Source: Candidatus Fimimonas merdipullorum
GTDB taxonomy: Bacteria > Bacillota > Clostridia > Christensenellales > CAG-314
Direction of reading: 5' to 3'
NCBI GenBank assembly: GCA_018713905.1
Contig: DVOC01000025.1
Span: forward strand, 1-41,785
DNA: 41,785 nt
Shown: positions 16,807-26,844 of the stretch, piece by piece
Position numbering within the stretch: position 1 is the first letter of the stretch
Layout: every line of letters starts with the position of its first letter
Program-made: the position numbers and the translations under genes
The notes under the pieces: generated by a model
Database searches by the model: none
What the model saw: only the letters and a program-made list of their open reading frames with translations
What the model was told of the DNA's origin: nothing

Positions 16807-17919
16807 ATGAAAGTGGCGATTTTCGGGGGCACCTTCAATCCTCCGCACAACACCCATGTCAAAATTGCCCGCGCCGCCGCGGAAATATGCGACAAACTTA
16901 TAGTTATGCCCTGCGGCATACCGCCCCACAAAAGCTGCGACGTGGACGCAGAGGTGCGCCTGCGTCTTGCCCGTCTGGCTTTTCCCTTCGCCTGCGTTTC
17001 CAACAGCGAAATAAAAAAGCAGGGCAAAAGCTACACGGTGGAAACGCTGCGGGAAATAAAGGAGCAATACCCCTCGGCGCAGCTGCTTTTGGTGATAGGC
17101 GGCGACAGTCTGCGCGACTTTGACGGTTGGTACCGTCCCGACGAAATATGCCGTCTTGCCACCCTTGTCGTGGCGCACCGCAGTCACAAAACCTTTGAAA
17201 AGACGGTGGAGCACGTAAAACGCAAGTACGGCGCGCAGGTGGTGTTTCTGGACGTACAGCCGGACGACGTCAGTTCTACGGAAATTCGGCTGCGCTGTCA
17301 GTTCGGGCTGGACAACCCCTCTTTGCCTGCGGAGGTGGCTCGGTATATAGAGCAAAACCACCTTTACCAAAAATTCCTGCCCATGACGCAGAAGGTGAAA
17401 GAGTACCTTACCGACGAAAGATTCCGCCACACCTTTTACGTGGTGAAACGCGGCATGGAGCTGGCGGAAAAGCAAAAGCTTTCGCCCGAAGACCAAGACA
17501 AGGTTTTCGTCGCCTGCCTGCTTCACGACTGCGCAAAGTACGTTCCGCCCGAAAGATACGGCGACTACGGCTTTGAAAAACCCGCCGACATGCCGCCGCC
17601 GGTGGTGCATTCCTTTTTGGGCGCTTTGGTGGCAAAGCGGGATTTCGGCATAACCGACGAGGAAATCCTTTCGGCGATCGCCTTTCACACGACGGGCTGT
17701 CCGGATATGTCCGTGTTACAAAAAATCGTATACGTAGCCGATAAAACGGAACAAACGCGCCCCTATCCGCTGTCCCACCTGATAAGCGGAAGTCTGGATT
17801 GTCAGCTTAAAAAGTGTCTTTGGGAGGCAAACGGCTACACGCAAAAAACGCAGAAAAAAAATATTTACCCGCTTTCGCTCAAAACGTTGGAATTTTACTT
17901 TCCAAATTCCGTCAAGTAG
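16807..17919 (+). CDS. nadD: Nicotinate-nucleotide adenylyltransferase fused to YqeK-type HD hydrolase
   Basis: MKVAIFGGTFNPPHNTHVKIA...; SSTEIR; then HD domain RHTFYVVKRGMELAE...ACLLHDCAKY...HSFLGALVAKRDFGITDEEILSAIAFHTTG. Confidence 0.93.
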   Translation: MKVAIFGGTFNPPHNTHVKIARAAAEICDKLIVMPCGIPPHKSCDVDAEVRLRLARLAFPFACVSNSEIKKQGKSYTVETLREIKEQYPSAQLLLVIGGDSLRDFDGWYRPDEICRLATLVVAHRSHKTFEKTVEHVKRKYGAQVVFLDVQPDDVSSTEIRLRCQFGLDNPSLPAEVARYIEQNHLYQKFLPMTQKVKEYLTDERFRHTFYVVKRGMELAEKQKLSPEDQDKVFVACLLHDCAKYVPPERYGDYGFEKPADMPPPVVHSFLGALVAKRDFGITDEEILSAIAFHTTGCPDMSVLQKIVYVADKTEQTRPYPLSHLISGSLDCQLKKCLWEANGYTQKTQKKNIYPLSLKTLEFYFPNSVK

Positions 17920-17955
17920 GGTAAAATAGGTTTAACTGATTTTTGGGAGAAAAAT

Positions 17956-18294
17956 ATGAACGATACTGTAAAGACAATTTGCAAAACGCTTGCGGAAAAA
18001 TCCGCAGAGGATATCAGAGTGATAGAGGTGCGCGGCGTAAGCGACATCACCGACTACTTCGTGGTGTGCTCGGGGCGCAGCGCCCCGCAGGTCAAGGCGC
18101 TTTGCGAGCACCTTGAAGAAACAATGGAAAAGCAAAACCGCTTTGCTTTGCACAAGGACGGCTTGCGCGAAGGCAAGTGGGTGGCTGTGGACTACGGCGA
18201 CGTGATAGTGCACGTTTTCCACAAGGACGTGCGCAGTGTCTACGCTTTGGACGTGCTGTGGGATCACGGCGGAAACGTCACGAGGTACGAATAA
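17956..18294 (+). CDS. rsfS: Ribosomal silencing factor RsfS
   Basis: DITDYFVVCSGRSAPQVKAL...KWVAVDYGDVIVHVFHKDVRSVYALDVLW. Confidence 0.95.
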   Translation: MNDTVKTICKTLAEKSAEDIRVIEVRGVSDITDYFVVCSGRSAPQVKALCEHLEETMEKQNRFALHKDGLREGKWVAVDYGDVIVHVFHKDVRSVYALDVLWDHGGNVTRYE

Positions 18295-18539
18295 TGGTGT
18301 ACCTCACAAAGGGAGTATGCTCCCGTCAGATAAGCTTCGAGGTGACGGAGGGCAAGGTGCACAACGTCAGGTACGTCGGCGGTTGCAACGGCAACACGCA
18401 GGGCGTCGCCGCGCTCGTAGAGGGCATGGCGGTGGAGGAAGCCATAAGGCGGCTGAAAGGCATTCGCTGCGGCAGCAAGCCCACTTCCTGTCCCGACCAG
18501 CTTGCCACGGCGCTGGAAAACTACCTCAAAACAGTTTAG
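18294..18539 (+). CDS. TSCPD domain-containing protein
   Basis: KGVCSRQISFEV...GGCNGNTQGVAALVEGM...RCGSKPTSCPDQLA; ATG overlaps the rsfS stop (taATG). Confidence 0.9.
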   Translation: MVYLTKGVCSRQISFEVTEGKVHNVRYVGGCNGNTQGVAALVEGMAVEEAIRRLKGIRCGSKPTSCPDQLATALENYLKTV

Positions 18540-18567
18540 GCACGCATTTTTTGCGCACCTTTTTTTG
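18538..18567 (+). terminator. Putative terminator overlapping the TSCPD gene stop
   Basis: AGG-CA-CGCA-ttttt-TGCG-CA-CCT followed by TTTTTT. Confidence 0.5.
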
Positions 18568-18568
18568 T

Positions 18569-18594
18569 GCGGGGAAGCTTTTTAAGTTCCCCGC
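18569..18594. other. Strong intergenic hairpin
   Basis: GCGGGGAA-G-CTT-TTT-AAG-TTCCCCGC near-perfect palindrome. Confidence 0.6.
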
Positions 18595-18771
18595 GTCGGG
18601 GTGTAAAAATTTTTCGCGGCACAAACGGTTTGCCACGCGGTACGTTTCAACCTGCCCCGCATTGTGCGGCTTTTTGCGTGTAAAATATTTGCGCCGAAGG
18701 GCAGAACCTGCAACGGCAAGGCCGCAAAATTTCATATAGCGTGCAAAGGGGCAAAAATCCCGTGAACGCTA

Positions 18772-18800
18772 TTTACAAATATCTTAAAATGTGGTAAACT
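18772..18800 (+). promoter_or_regulatory. Putative promoter for sua5
   Basis: TTTACA - 17 bp - TAAACT. Confidence 0.55.
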
Positions 18801-18855
18801 GCTTTGTGTGCGTGTTTTGCGGCGTTTTTCGCGCCGCGCGCATAAAGGAGTATCA

Positions 18856-19848
18856 TTGGAAACACGTTATCTGCAATTCAACGACGCCCATCTGCGCTGT
18901 GCGGCAGACCTGATCAGAAGGGGCGAATTGGTGGCTTTTCCTACGGAAACGGTGTACGGCTTGGGGTGCGACGCCACCGACGAGCAGGCGGTAAAACGCA
19001 CCTACCTTGCCAAGGGCAGACCGTCGGACAACCCGCTGATAGTGCACGTGTGGAGCAAAGGGCAGATACCCGAGATTGCAAGGGACGTTTCCCCCGACGC
19101 GCAAAAGATAATCGACTGCATAATGCCGGCAAGCATCACGGTGGTGCTGCCCAAAAGAAAAATAATTCCCGACTGCGTCACGGCGGGGCTGAATACGGTG
19201 GCGGTGCGAATGCCCCGCTCGCAGCAGGCGCGCGACTTTTTGCGCTATTGCGACGTTCCCGTTGCCGCCCCCAGCGCCAACACCAGCTCCCGTCCCAGCC
19301 CCACCACGTGGCAGGCTGTAAAGGAAGATATGGACGGCAGGATAGCGGCGGTGCTGTGCGGCAGTCCCTGCGACGTGGGCATCGAGTCCACCGTGGTGGA
19401 TATGTGCGGCGAACAGCCTCTTATTCTGCGCCCCGGTATCGTCACGGCGGATATGCTGGAGGAGCTTTTAGGAAAAAAAGTGCGGGTAGTCACCGATCCC
19501 AAGGAGAAGGTAAATTCTCCCGGGGTGCGCTACAAGCACTATGCGCCCAAGGTCCCCATGGCGTTGGAATTGGAGGGGGACGAACAGAAACTCAAAAATT
19601 TGTACCTCAAATTGCAAGCGGAGGGCAAAAACCCCGTGCTGTTGGTGGAAAATCCGCAAAACTTTCCGGGGTTCAACGTCTACTGCATAGGACAAACGGA
19701 CAGGGAAGTTTCCCGCAATCTGTTTTCCAACCTGCGCGCGCTGGAAAAAAACTACGGCTACATAATAGCAAGTTTTTCCTCCAAGACGGCGTTTGCCCAA
19801 AGCATACTCAACAGACTGGTGCGTTCAGCTTCGCACAACGTGGTGTAA
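18856..19848 (+). CDS. ywlC: L-threonylcarbamoyladenylate synthase (Sua5/YwlC/TsaC type)
   Basis: LVAFPTETVYGLGCDATDEQAVKRTYLAKGRPSDNPLIVHV; APSANTSSRPSPTT; SPGVRYKHYAPK. TTG start at 18856 preceded by ggag; ORF extends to ATG 18808. Confidence 0.94.
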   Translation: METRYLQFNDAHLRCAADLIRRGELVAFPTETVYGLGCDATDEQAVKRTYLAKGRPSDNPLIVHVWSKGQIPEIARDVSPDAQKIIDCIMPASITVVLPKRKIIPDCVTAGLNTVAVRMPRSQQARDFLRYCDVPVAAPSANTSSRPSPTTWQAVKEDMDGRIAAVLCGSPCDVGIESTVVDMCGEQPLILRPGIVTADMLEELLGKKVRVVTDPKEKVNSPGVRYKHYAPKVPMALELEGDEQKLKNLYLKLQAEGKNPVLLVENPQNFPGFNVYCIGQTDREVSRNLFSNLRALEKNYGYIIASFSSKTAFAQSILNRLVRSASHNVV

Positions 19849-19849
19849 T

Positions 19850-20281
19850 ATGAAAATAGCGTTAGCCTGCGACCACGGCGGTTTGCAGCTCAAACAACAC
19901 ATAGCGGAATATCTTCAAGGCAAAGGGGAAAAGGTCGCCGACTTCGGCACCTACACCTCCGACAGCTGCGACTACCCCGATTTTGCCCGTCCCTGCGCCC
20001 AAGCGGTGGCAGCGGGGCAGTGCGACTTGGGCATAGTGGTGTGTACCACCGGCATAGGCGTGTCCATAGTGGCAAACAAGGTAAAGGGTGTGCGGTGTGC
20101 GCTGTGCCTCAACGAGGACATGGCGGAAATGTGCCGCCGTCACAACGACGCCAACGTGCTGGCTTTGGGTCAGAAATACGTAGACTCGGCAAGCGCCGAA
20201 AAAATAGTGGACAGGTTTTTGCATACGTCCTTTGACGGCGGACGTCACAGGACGAGAGTGGACAAAATAGAGAACGTGTGA
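19850..20281 (+). CDS. rpiB: Ribose-5-phosphate isomerase B
   Basis: MKIALACDHGGLQLKQHI...CDYPDFA...GIVVCTTGIGVSIVANKVKGVRCALC. Confidence 0.95.
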   Translation: MKIALACDHGGLQLKQHIAEYLQGKGEKVADFGTYTSDSCDYPDFARPCAQAVAAGQCDLGIVVCTTGIGVSIVANKVKGVRCALCLNEDMAEMCRRHNDANVLALGQKYVDSASAEKIVDRFLHTSFDGGRHRTRVDKIENV

Positions 20282-20288
20282 GGTAACT

Positions 20289-20594
20289 ATGATAGAAGAA
20301 GTGGTAAAGTCCATTTTAGAGGCGGAGGACAAGGCGGAAAAAATGGTAGAGCAGGCGCGTGTTCAGGCGGGACAGACTGCCGCCGACGCCGAAGCGGAGT
20401 GCGACCGTATAAGAAAGGAAGGCTCCGCCAAGGTCAAGGCGCGCGTGGCGGAGGAATACCGTCTTGCGGCGCAGGCTGCGGAAAAAGCGGCTCGGCAAGA
20501 GGAAGAAAAGCTTGCCGCCGAAGTTGACAGGCAGTGCGGCGAGTACGCCAAAAACGTCGACGCCGCCGTGAAAATTGTGTTGGAGTCTTTGTAA
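20289..20594 (+). CDS. ntpF: V-type ATPase peripheral stalk coiled-coil subunit (NtpF/G/H-like)
   Basis: Short Ala/Glu-rich coiled coil, first gene of a V-ATPase operon. Confidence 0.8.
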   Translation: MIEEVVKSILEAEDKAEKMVEQARVQAGQTAADAEAECDRIRKEGSAKVKARVAEEYRLAAQAAEKAARQEEEKLAAEVDRQCGEYAKNVDAAVKIVLESL

Positions 20595-22621
20595 TGTCTA
20601 TCGTAAAGATGAAAAAATTCACCTTGCTGGCGGTAAAGTCGGACAAGGAGAATATGTACAACGCGCTTATACGCACCGGCTGCGTGCAGCTTAAACGCAG
20701 CGCGGATATTTGCGACTGCAAGCGGGAAGTGCCGCAAAAGCAGTTGGAAGAATACCGCGTAAAAGCCGCGCGCATAGAGGAAGCGATGGCGTTTCTTCGG
20801 CAGCAGACGGAGTTGTACAATATAAAGAAAGCCAAGGCGGACAGGGCGGAGATACCCAAAAATTCCTTTGCCCGCCCCAAAAAAGAGGTGGACTACGACT
20901 TCTTTTTGGGCTTTGGCAAAAACTCCGCCGAGGTGGAAAGGCAGGCGGACGGGCTGGACGAGGAGGCGCGGCAGCTGTCGGAAACGGATTCGCAGTTGTT
21001 GCAGCTGGATTCGCAGATAGAAAAATATCTGCCCTACGAGGCGTTGCCTCACCCCACCACGTGGTACCGCGACACGGCGACCACGCTGGTGCGGCTGTGT
21101 CAGGTGCACGAATCGGAGTGGGAAAAGGTGTTGCAGCTTGCCGACACGTTCGAGCTGGTGTCCCTGTCGGAAATATGCCGCTACAACAACACTGTGGTGG
21201 CGTGCGCGGCGGTGCACAGGTCGGAAGGGCAGTTTTTGGAGCAGGCCGCGGCGCTGGGCATGGTGAAGGTAACCGTCGCCTGCGACGTACTGCCCAAGGT
21301 AAAGATAAAGGAGCTTGCCGCCCAAAGGGAGCAGCTTGTCGTCCGACGTGAGGAAATAACCAAGCGTATCGTAGACTACGACAGGTTTGTTCCTCAATGG
21401 AAAATGTACGTAGACTACGTGGAACTGTGCGCCAAAAAGGCAGAGGCGGACGGCGACTTGCAGGTGACGGAATGCACCTACGTTATGGAGGGCTATTTCC
21501 CCGCCGAAAAGCAGCAGACGGTGGAAGACGCCATATGCGGCGTTACCGACTGCAACGTCACGGTGTTCGAGGACATAGGCGAGGAGGAGTTTGCTCCCAC
21601 GCTGGTGAAAAACAACCCCGTCACAAGGCAGTTCGAGTTTGTCACCAATATGTACACTCCGCCGGAATACCACGAAATAGATCCCAATCCGGTGATGTCG
21701 GTGTTTTACTTCATCATTTTCGGGCTGATGGTGGCGGACGTGGGGTACGGTCTGGTGCTGCTGGCGGCTGGACTTTTCGCCCACTTTGCCATAAAACAGC
21801 AGACGGGACTGCGCACCATGCTGCAACTGTTCGGCATATGCGGCGTTTCGGCGATAATAGTGGGATTGCTGTTCGGCAGCTGTTTCTCCTACACGATATT
21901 CGATCAGCCTCTCATTCCCGATCCGTCCAAGTACCCCATGGTGATGATGATAATAAGTCTGTTCACCGGGGTGATACACCTTGCCGCCGGAATAGGCTGC
22001 AACATGGCGGTAAAAATAAAGCACAAGCAGGCGCTTTCGGCGTGGCTGACGGATTTCCCGTGGATAATAGTGCTGGTGTCGCTGATACTTGCAATATTCA
22101 ACGGGGCGCTGGACATGGCGGCATATCCCCCTTACGAAAGTCTGCGTCTGCCCGACAAGGTTTCGGAAATAAGTCTTTACGTGTGTCTGGGCTCCCTCGC
22201 GGTGGGCGTAATCTTCGCGGGGCTGGGCACCAAGGGCTTTTTCGGCAAGATATCCAAAAGCTTCGGCAGCGTGTACGGGCTGATAAACTACTTTTCCGAC
22301 ATAATGAGCTACATCCGCGTGTTCGGACTTATGCTCAGCTCCGCCCTTATGGGCGTGGTCATCAACCAGCTGGGGGCGATGGTGTCGGCAGGAGGCGGCA
22401 TAGGCTACCTGTTTGCGGCAATGATATTGGTGTTTGCGCACGTGTTCAACCTTGCAATGGGCATTCTGGGCGTGTATATACACAACGGCAGATTGCAATA
22501 CGTGGAGTTTTTCGGCAAATTCTACACCGGCGACGGACAACTGTTTTTGCCCTTCGGCAGCGACACCAAGTACGTGCTGATGAAAAATAGCGGCAACAAT
22601 GGCGAAAGCCAAAAAATATAA
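20594..22621 (+). CDS. ntpI: V-type ATP synthase subunit I
   Basis: MSIVKMKKFTLLAV...; membrane region MVADVGYGLVLLAAG...FSDIMSYIRVFGLMLSSALMG; ATG 20594. Confidence 0.93.
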   Translation: MSIVKMKKFTLLAVKSDKENMYNALIRTGCVQLKRSADICDCKREVPQKQLEEYRVKAARIEEAMAFLRQQTELYNIKKAKADRAEIPKNSFARPKKEVDYDFFLGFGKNSAEVERQADGLDEEARQLSETDSQLLQLDSQIEKYLPYEALPHPTTWYRDTATTLVRLCQVHESEWEKVLQLADTFELVSLSEICRYNNTVVACAAVHRSEGQFLEQAAALGMVKVTVACDVLPKVKIKELAAQREQLVVRREEITKRIVDYDRFVPQWKMYVDYVELCAKKAEADGDLQVTECTYVMEGYFPAEKQQTVEDAICGVTDCNVTVFEDIGEEEFAPTLVKNNPVTRQFEFVTNMYTPPEYHEIDPNPVMSVFYFIIFGLMVADVGYGLVLLAAGLFAHFAIKQQTGLRTMLQLFGICGVSAIIVGLLFGSCFSYTIFDQPLIPDPSKYPMVMMIISLFTGVIHLAAGIGCNMAVKIKHKQALSAWLTDFPWIIVLVSLILAIFNGALDMAAYPPYESLRLPDKVSEISLYVCLGSLAVGVIFAGLGTKGFFGKISKSFGSVYGLINYFSDIMSYIRVFGLMLSSALMGVVINQLGAMVSAGGGIGYLFAAMILVFAHVFNLAMGILGVYIHNGRLQYVEFFGKFYTGDGQLFLPFGSDTKYVLMKNSGNNGESQKI

Positions 22622-22650
22622 AACAAAAAAGTTTTTTCGGAGGAAAGAAA

Positions 22651-23202
22651 ATGACAGGTTTGACAATAGGCATTATGGGACTTGCGCTGTGCGCGCTTAT
22701 CTGCGGCGTCGGTTCCGGTCTGGGACTTCGCGCAACGGGCAACGCTTCCGCCGGCGTAATGGCGGAGGATCCCAACAAGTTCAGCAAGATAATCGTGCTG
22801 GCTTTGCTTCCCGCTACGCAGGGTATCTACGGTTTCGTTATAGCCATTCTGGGCGCAAGCTATCTTCCCACCGTCGCCAATCTCGAAGCGGCGGGCGTTA
22901 CGGCAACTGCGGCGCAGATAACCTCGCAGGGCTGGAACGTGTTCTGGGCGTGCGTACCCATGATGTTGGGCGGCGGCATTTCCGCATATTTGCAGGGACT
23001 TACCTCTGCTTCGTCCATAATAGCGGTAGGCAAAAAGGGCGAGATATCTTCCAAGACGCTGATATTCCCCGCCATGATAGAGTTCTACGCTCTGCTTGGT
23101 CTGGTGGTATCCATAATGATGTTCAACAACGTTCCCGTTTCCGCAGTGGGCGACATAGTGATCGACGCGGCGCAGACGGTAACGGCGGCAGTGGGCTTCT
23201 GA
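22651..23202 (+). CDS. ntpK: V-type ATP synthase subunit K (proteolipid)
   Basis: Two related hairpins; LLPATQGIYGF and IFPAMIEFYALLG motifs. Confidence 0.95.
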   Translation: MTGLTIGIMGLALCALICGVGSGLGLRATGNASAGVMAEDPNKFSKIIVLALLPATQGIYGFVIAILGASYLPTVANLEAAGVTATAAQITSQGWNVFWACVPMMLGGGISAYLQGLTSASSIIAVGKKGEISSKTLIFPAMIEFYALLGLVVSIMMFNNVPVSAVGDIVIDAAQTVTAAVGF

Positions 23203-23220
23203 TTTTTCAAGAGGTTCGGC

Positions 23221-23793
23221 ATGAACGGTAATCAAAACATAATCAACAAAATACTGTCCGACGCCGAAGCCAGATGCGCCGAAATAAAAGCTTCGGCACA
23301 GGCTGCCGCGGACGCGGCGGTAAAAAGGGCTATTGCCCAAACGGAGCAGGAAAGCAAAAACGCCGACGCGCGCATTGAAAAAATGCGGGAGGAAAGTCTG
23401 CGCAACGCTATGTCGGCGGCGCAGCTCAACGCAAGGAAGTATGCCTTGCAGCAAAAGCAGAAGATAATTGCCTCCTGCTACGAAAAGGCGTTGCAGCGCA
23501 TGGCGGAAAGTCCCGCCGACAAACGCCGCGAATTTATTGCCAAAATAATAGGGCAGTATGCCGAAAAGGGCGAAAGAGTGTATATTTGCGCGGCGGACAA
23601 GGACGTAGTAACGCAAAAGTTTTTGGACGGCTTTGCGCTTGACCTCACCCTCGGCAAAAAATACCTGAGCGCCAAGGGCGGCGTAGTGCTGGAAGGGGAA
23701 GGGTACGACAAAGACCTTACTCTGGAAAAGCTTGTAGATTACGTTCGCGGCGGCACGGAAGCGCAGGTGGCGCGCGTGCTATTCGGAGAGTAA
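23221..23793 (+). CDS. ntpE: V-type ATP synthase subunit E
   Basis: Position in operon; coiled-coil N-terminus, C-terminal GGVVLEGEG..DLTLEKLVD typical of subunit E. Confidence 0.9.
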   Translation: MNGNQNIINKILSDAEARCAEIKASAQAAADAAVKRAIAQTEQESKNADARIEKMREESLRNAMSAAQLNARKYALQQKQKIIASCYEKALQRMAESPADKRREFIAKIIGQYAEKGERVYICAADKDVVTQKFLDGFALDLTLGKKYLSAKGGVVLEGEGYDKDLTLEKLVDYVRGGTEAQVARVLFGE

Positions 23794-23794
23794 A

Positions 23795-24748
23795 ATGAAA
23801 GACATTCAATTTTACGCCAACGGCAGACTGGCGGTGCTTTCCACCAAGCTTTTGGGCGCAGACAAGTTTTTGCGCCTGTCGGAATGTAACACCCTTTCGG
23901 AGGCTGTCAAAGTGCTTACGGAAGGGGGCTACGGCGGCGGAGTGACGGTGGAAAACCCCAACGACTACGAAAAGATACTCATGGCGGAAACGGATTCGGC
24001 AATAAGGCTGTTTGCCGAGCTGTGCTACGATAAATACGCAGTGAAGTACTTTTTGTGCAGGTACGTCTGTCACAACGTAAAGGTGCTTATGAAGCGCAAA
24101 TATATGCGCGTAGAGGGCGTCGACGACTGCTTCGGCTGCGTCGGGCAGGATCTGCCCGCCTTGCAGCAACAGCTGGTAAAGGACGACTATTCCGCCCTGT
24201 CCAAAAACTTGGCGGCGGCGTGCCACGAGGTGGACGTTTTGTTTGCCGACGGCAACAGAAGTCCGCAGGCGGTGGACGTCGTCATCGACAAGGCGATGTT
24301 TGCCGACATGGCGGCGTATGCAAAAAAAAGTCGCTTAAAGCTGGTGCGCGAGCTTAACGAAAGCCTTGCGGACACCACAAACCTTATGCTGCTTTGTCGT
24401 CTTAAAAAGGCGGGGGCAAAACCGCAGGGCTTTGCGCAAGGGGGCAGCATATCGGCAGAAACGCTGCAAAAGCTGTTTGACAACGACGGCGTCGCGGCGG
24501 ATCTCAAACAGCCGTACAAAGATTTTTACGCGCTGTGCACGTCGGAACAAGGTCTTGCGGCTGCGGAGAGGGAACAAAAGAGGCTGCGTAACGCTTTGGT
24601 GCGGAAATACGCCGACTTTTCCACCATTCAGCCGGCGGTGGAGTACTTCTTCAAAAAGACGGAGGAAACGGACAAGGTGCGCATGGTGCTGATAAGCGTC
24701 AAAAACGGCGTGGAAAAGGACAAGATAAAGAGCCTCATTGCGGGATAG
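23795..24748 (+). CDS. ntpC: V-type ATP synthase subunit C (V0D/AC39-like)
   Basis: YANGRLAVLSTKLLGADKFLRLSECNTLSEAVKVLTEGGYGGG; operon position. Confidence 0.9.
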   Translation: MKDIQFYANGRLAVLSTKLLGADKFLRLSECNTLSEAVKVLTEGGYGGGVTVENPNDYEKILMAETDSAIRLFAELCYDKYAVKYFLCRYVCHNVKVLMKRKYMRVEGVDDCFGCVGQDLPALQQQLVKDDYSALSKNLAAACHEVDVLFADGNRSPQAVDVVIDKAMFADMAAYAKKSRLKLVRELNESLADTTNLMLLCRLKKAGAKPQGFAQGGSISAETLQKLFDNDGVAADLKQPYKDFYALCTSEQGLAAAEREQKRLRNALVRKYADFSTIQPAVEYFFKKTEETDKVRMVLISVKNGVEKDKIKSLIAG

Positions 24749-24757
24749 GAGAAAAAC

Positions 24758-25087
24758 ATGGTAAACAAAATTGCCGTAATAGGCGACAAGGACAGCGTGC
24801 TGGCGTTCAAATCGGTGGGGGTGGAGGTGTTCGACGCAACCACCGCCGCGCAAGCCAAAAATCTTATAAGGCAGCTTTCGGAAGAGCAGTACGCCGTGTT
24901 GTTTCTGGCGGAAAACCTTGCCGAGCAGATACCCGACGTGCTGGCAAAAGCCAAAACGCGGGCGTATCCCGCCATCATTCCCATTCCCACAACGGCAGTT
25001 TCGTCGGGGTTCGGCATGCAGGGCATAAAGAACGACGTGGAAAAAGCCATAGGCGTGGACATCATTTTTAACAAAGAGGACAAGTAA
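24758..25087 (+). CDS. ntpG: V-type ATP synthase subunit F (NtpG)
   Basis: [28 protein letters not shown]...; ~109 aa. Confidence 0.9.
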   Translation: MVNKIAVIGDKDSVLAFKSVGVEVFDATTAAQAKNLIRQLSEEQYAVLFLAENLAEQIPDVLAKAKTRAYPAIIPIPTTAVSSGFGMQGIKNDVEKAIGVDIIFNKEDK

Positions 25088-26844
25088 TGACTGGAAAAAT
25101 TGTGAAAGTAAGCGGACCGCTTATCGTTGCGGAAAACCTTGCCGACGTGGAAATGTACGACGTGGTAAAGGTGTCGGAGCAAAAGCTTATCGGCGAAGTG
25201 ATAGAACTGCGCAACGACAGGGCAAGTATTCAGGTCTACGAGGAGACCAGCGGTCTCAAAGTGGGCGATCCCGTCGAGTCCACCGGCGCACCCCTTTCGG
25301 TGGAATTGGGGCCGGGGCTTATAGAAAGTATTTTCGACGGCATACAGCGTCCGTTAAACGTGCTGGCGGAAAAATCCGGCAACCGTATCGAACGGGGCGT
25401 GGAGGTCAACTCTCTTGACAGGGAAAAAGCGTGGCATTTCGTGCCCGCCGTCAAGAAGGGCGAAAGCGTCGGCGCGGGGGACGTGCTGGGCACCGTGCAG
25501 GAAACGAGCGTGGTGCTGCACAAAATAATGGTTCCCGTGGGCGTCGATGGCAAAATTTCCTTTATCGCCGCCGAGGGGGACTACACAGTCACGGAAAAAA
25601 TCGCCGAGGTGGGCGGAAAGGACGTCTGCATGATGCAGAAGTGGCCTGTGCGCCGCGGACGCCCGTACAAATCCAAAATGGCGCCCGACCTGCCCATGGT
25701 CACGGGGCAGAGGGTAATAGACACGCTGTTCCCCATAGCCAAAGGGGGCGTGGCGGCAGTGCCCGGACCTTTCGGCAGCGGCAAGACGGTGGTTCAGCAC
25801 CAGCTGGCAAAGTGGGCGGACGCAGACATAATCGTTTACGTCGGCTGCGGCGAGCGCGGCAACGAAATGACGGACGTTTTGCAGGAGTTCCCTCACCTCA
25901 ACGATCCCAAAACGGGGCAGCCGCTTATGAAGCGCACGGTGCTTATAGCCAACACCTCCGACATGCCGGTGGCGGCGCGTGAAGCAAGCATATACACGGG
26001 CATAACCATAGCGGAGTATTTCCGCGATATGGGCTATACCGTAGCAATAATGGCGGACAGTACCTCCCGTTGGGCGGAGGCGCTGCGCGAGATGAGCGGC
26101 AGATTGGAGGAAATGCCGGGCGAGGAGGGATATCCCGCCTACCTTTCCAGCCGTCTTGCCGAGTTCTACGAAAGGGCGGGCATTGTAAAGGTGCTGGGCA
26201 GCGGCGACGTCACGGGAGCCATCTCCGCCATAGGAGCGGTTTCTCCTCCGGGTGGCGACCTGTCCGAACCGGTTTCGCAGGCAACGCTCAGGATAGTAAA
26301 GGTGTTCTGGGGATTGTCGGCGTCGTTGGCTTACAGGCGTCACTTCCCCGCCATAGACTGGCTTACCAGCTACTCGCTGTACGACGACAAGCTGGACAAC
26401 TGGTATTCGGAAAACGTAGCGGAGGATTTCAATGCGCTTAAAGGTGAGCTGCGCATAGTGTTGCAGGAGGAAAGCCAACTCAACGAGATAGTGCGCCTTG
26501 TAGGCATGGACGCTCTGGGCGCAAAGGACAGGCTGACTATGGAAACGGCAAAGTCCGTCCGCGAGGACTACCTTCACCAGAACGCCTTCCACGAGGTGGA
26601 CACCTACACTTCGCTCAACAAACAGTACCTCATGATGAAGCTGATTCTGGGATTTTATCACGAGGCGACGGAGGCGCTGGACAACGGCGCGGAGCTTGCC
26701 GATCTGCTGGCATTGCCCGTAAGGGAGCAGATAGGCCGCGCCAAGTATATAGAGGAATCTCATCTGGACAGATTCGACGAGATTCAACGCAACATCAAAA
26801 GGCAGATAAGCCAACTTGTAAGCAAGGGTGAAGCAAATGTTTAA
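25087..26844 (+). CDS. ntpA: V-type ATP synthase subunit A (catalytic)
   Basis: P-loop [45 protein letters not shown]. Confidence 0.97.
   Translation: MTGKIVKVSGPLIVAENLADVEMYDVVKVSEQKLIGEVIELRNDRASIQVYEETSGLKVGDPVESTGAPLSVELGPGLIESIFDGIQRPLNVLAEKSGNRIERGVEVNSLDREKAWHFVPAVKKGESVGAGDVLGTVQETSVVLHKIMVPVGVDGKISFIAAEGDYTVTEKIAEVGGKDVCMMQKWPVRRGRPYKSKMAPDLPMVTGQRVIDTLFPIAKGGVAAVPGPFGSGKTVVQHQLAKWADADIIVYVGCGERGNEMTDVLQEFPHLNDPKTGQPLMKRTVLIANTSDMPVAAREASIYTGITIAEYFRDMGYTVAIMADSTSRWAEALREMSGRLEEMPGEEGYPAYLSSRLAEFYERAGIVKVLGSGDVTGAISAIGAVSPPGGDLSEPVSQATLRIVKVFWGLSASLAYRRHFPAIDWLTSYSLYDDKLDNWYSENVAEDFNALKGELRIVLQEESQLNEIVRLVGMDALGAKDRLTMETAKSVREDYLHQNAFHEVDTYTSLNKQYLMMKLILGFYHEATEALDNGAELADLLALPVREQIGRAKYIEESHLDRFDEIQRNIKRQISQLVSKGEANV

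Noticed and set aside
16740-17027. N-terminal extension of the minus-strand membrane protein ORF (start at 17027)
   Set aside because: It overlaps the conserved N-terminus of nadD and its sequence looks non-native; the hydrophobic start MAVIINDILC at 16739 is more plausible.
20363-22666. 767-aa minus-strand ORF antisense to ntpI (and similar long antisense ORFs at 731-2194, 2025-3218, 4558-5823, 25354-26853, 26795-28195, 29399-30559)
   Set aside because: Stop-free antisense frames are expected when sense genes avoid TTA, CTA and TCA codons; the translations are His/Arg/Val-rich with no family motifs, while the sense ORFs are clear housekeeping genes.
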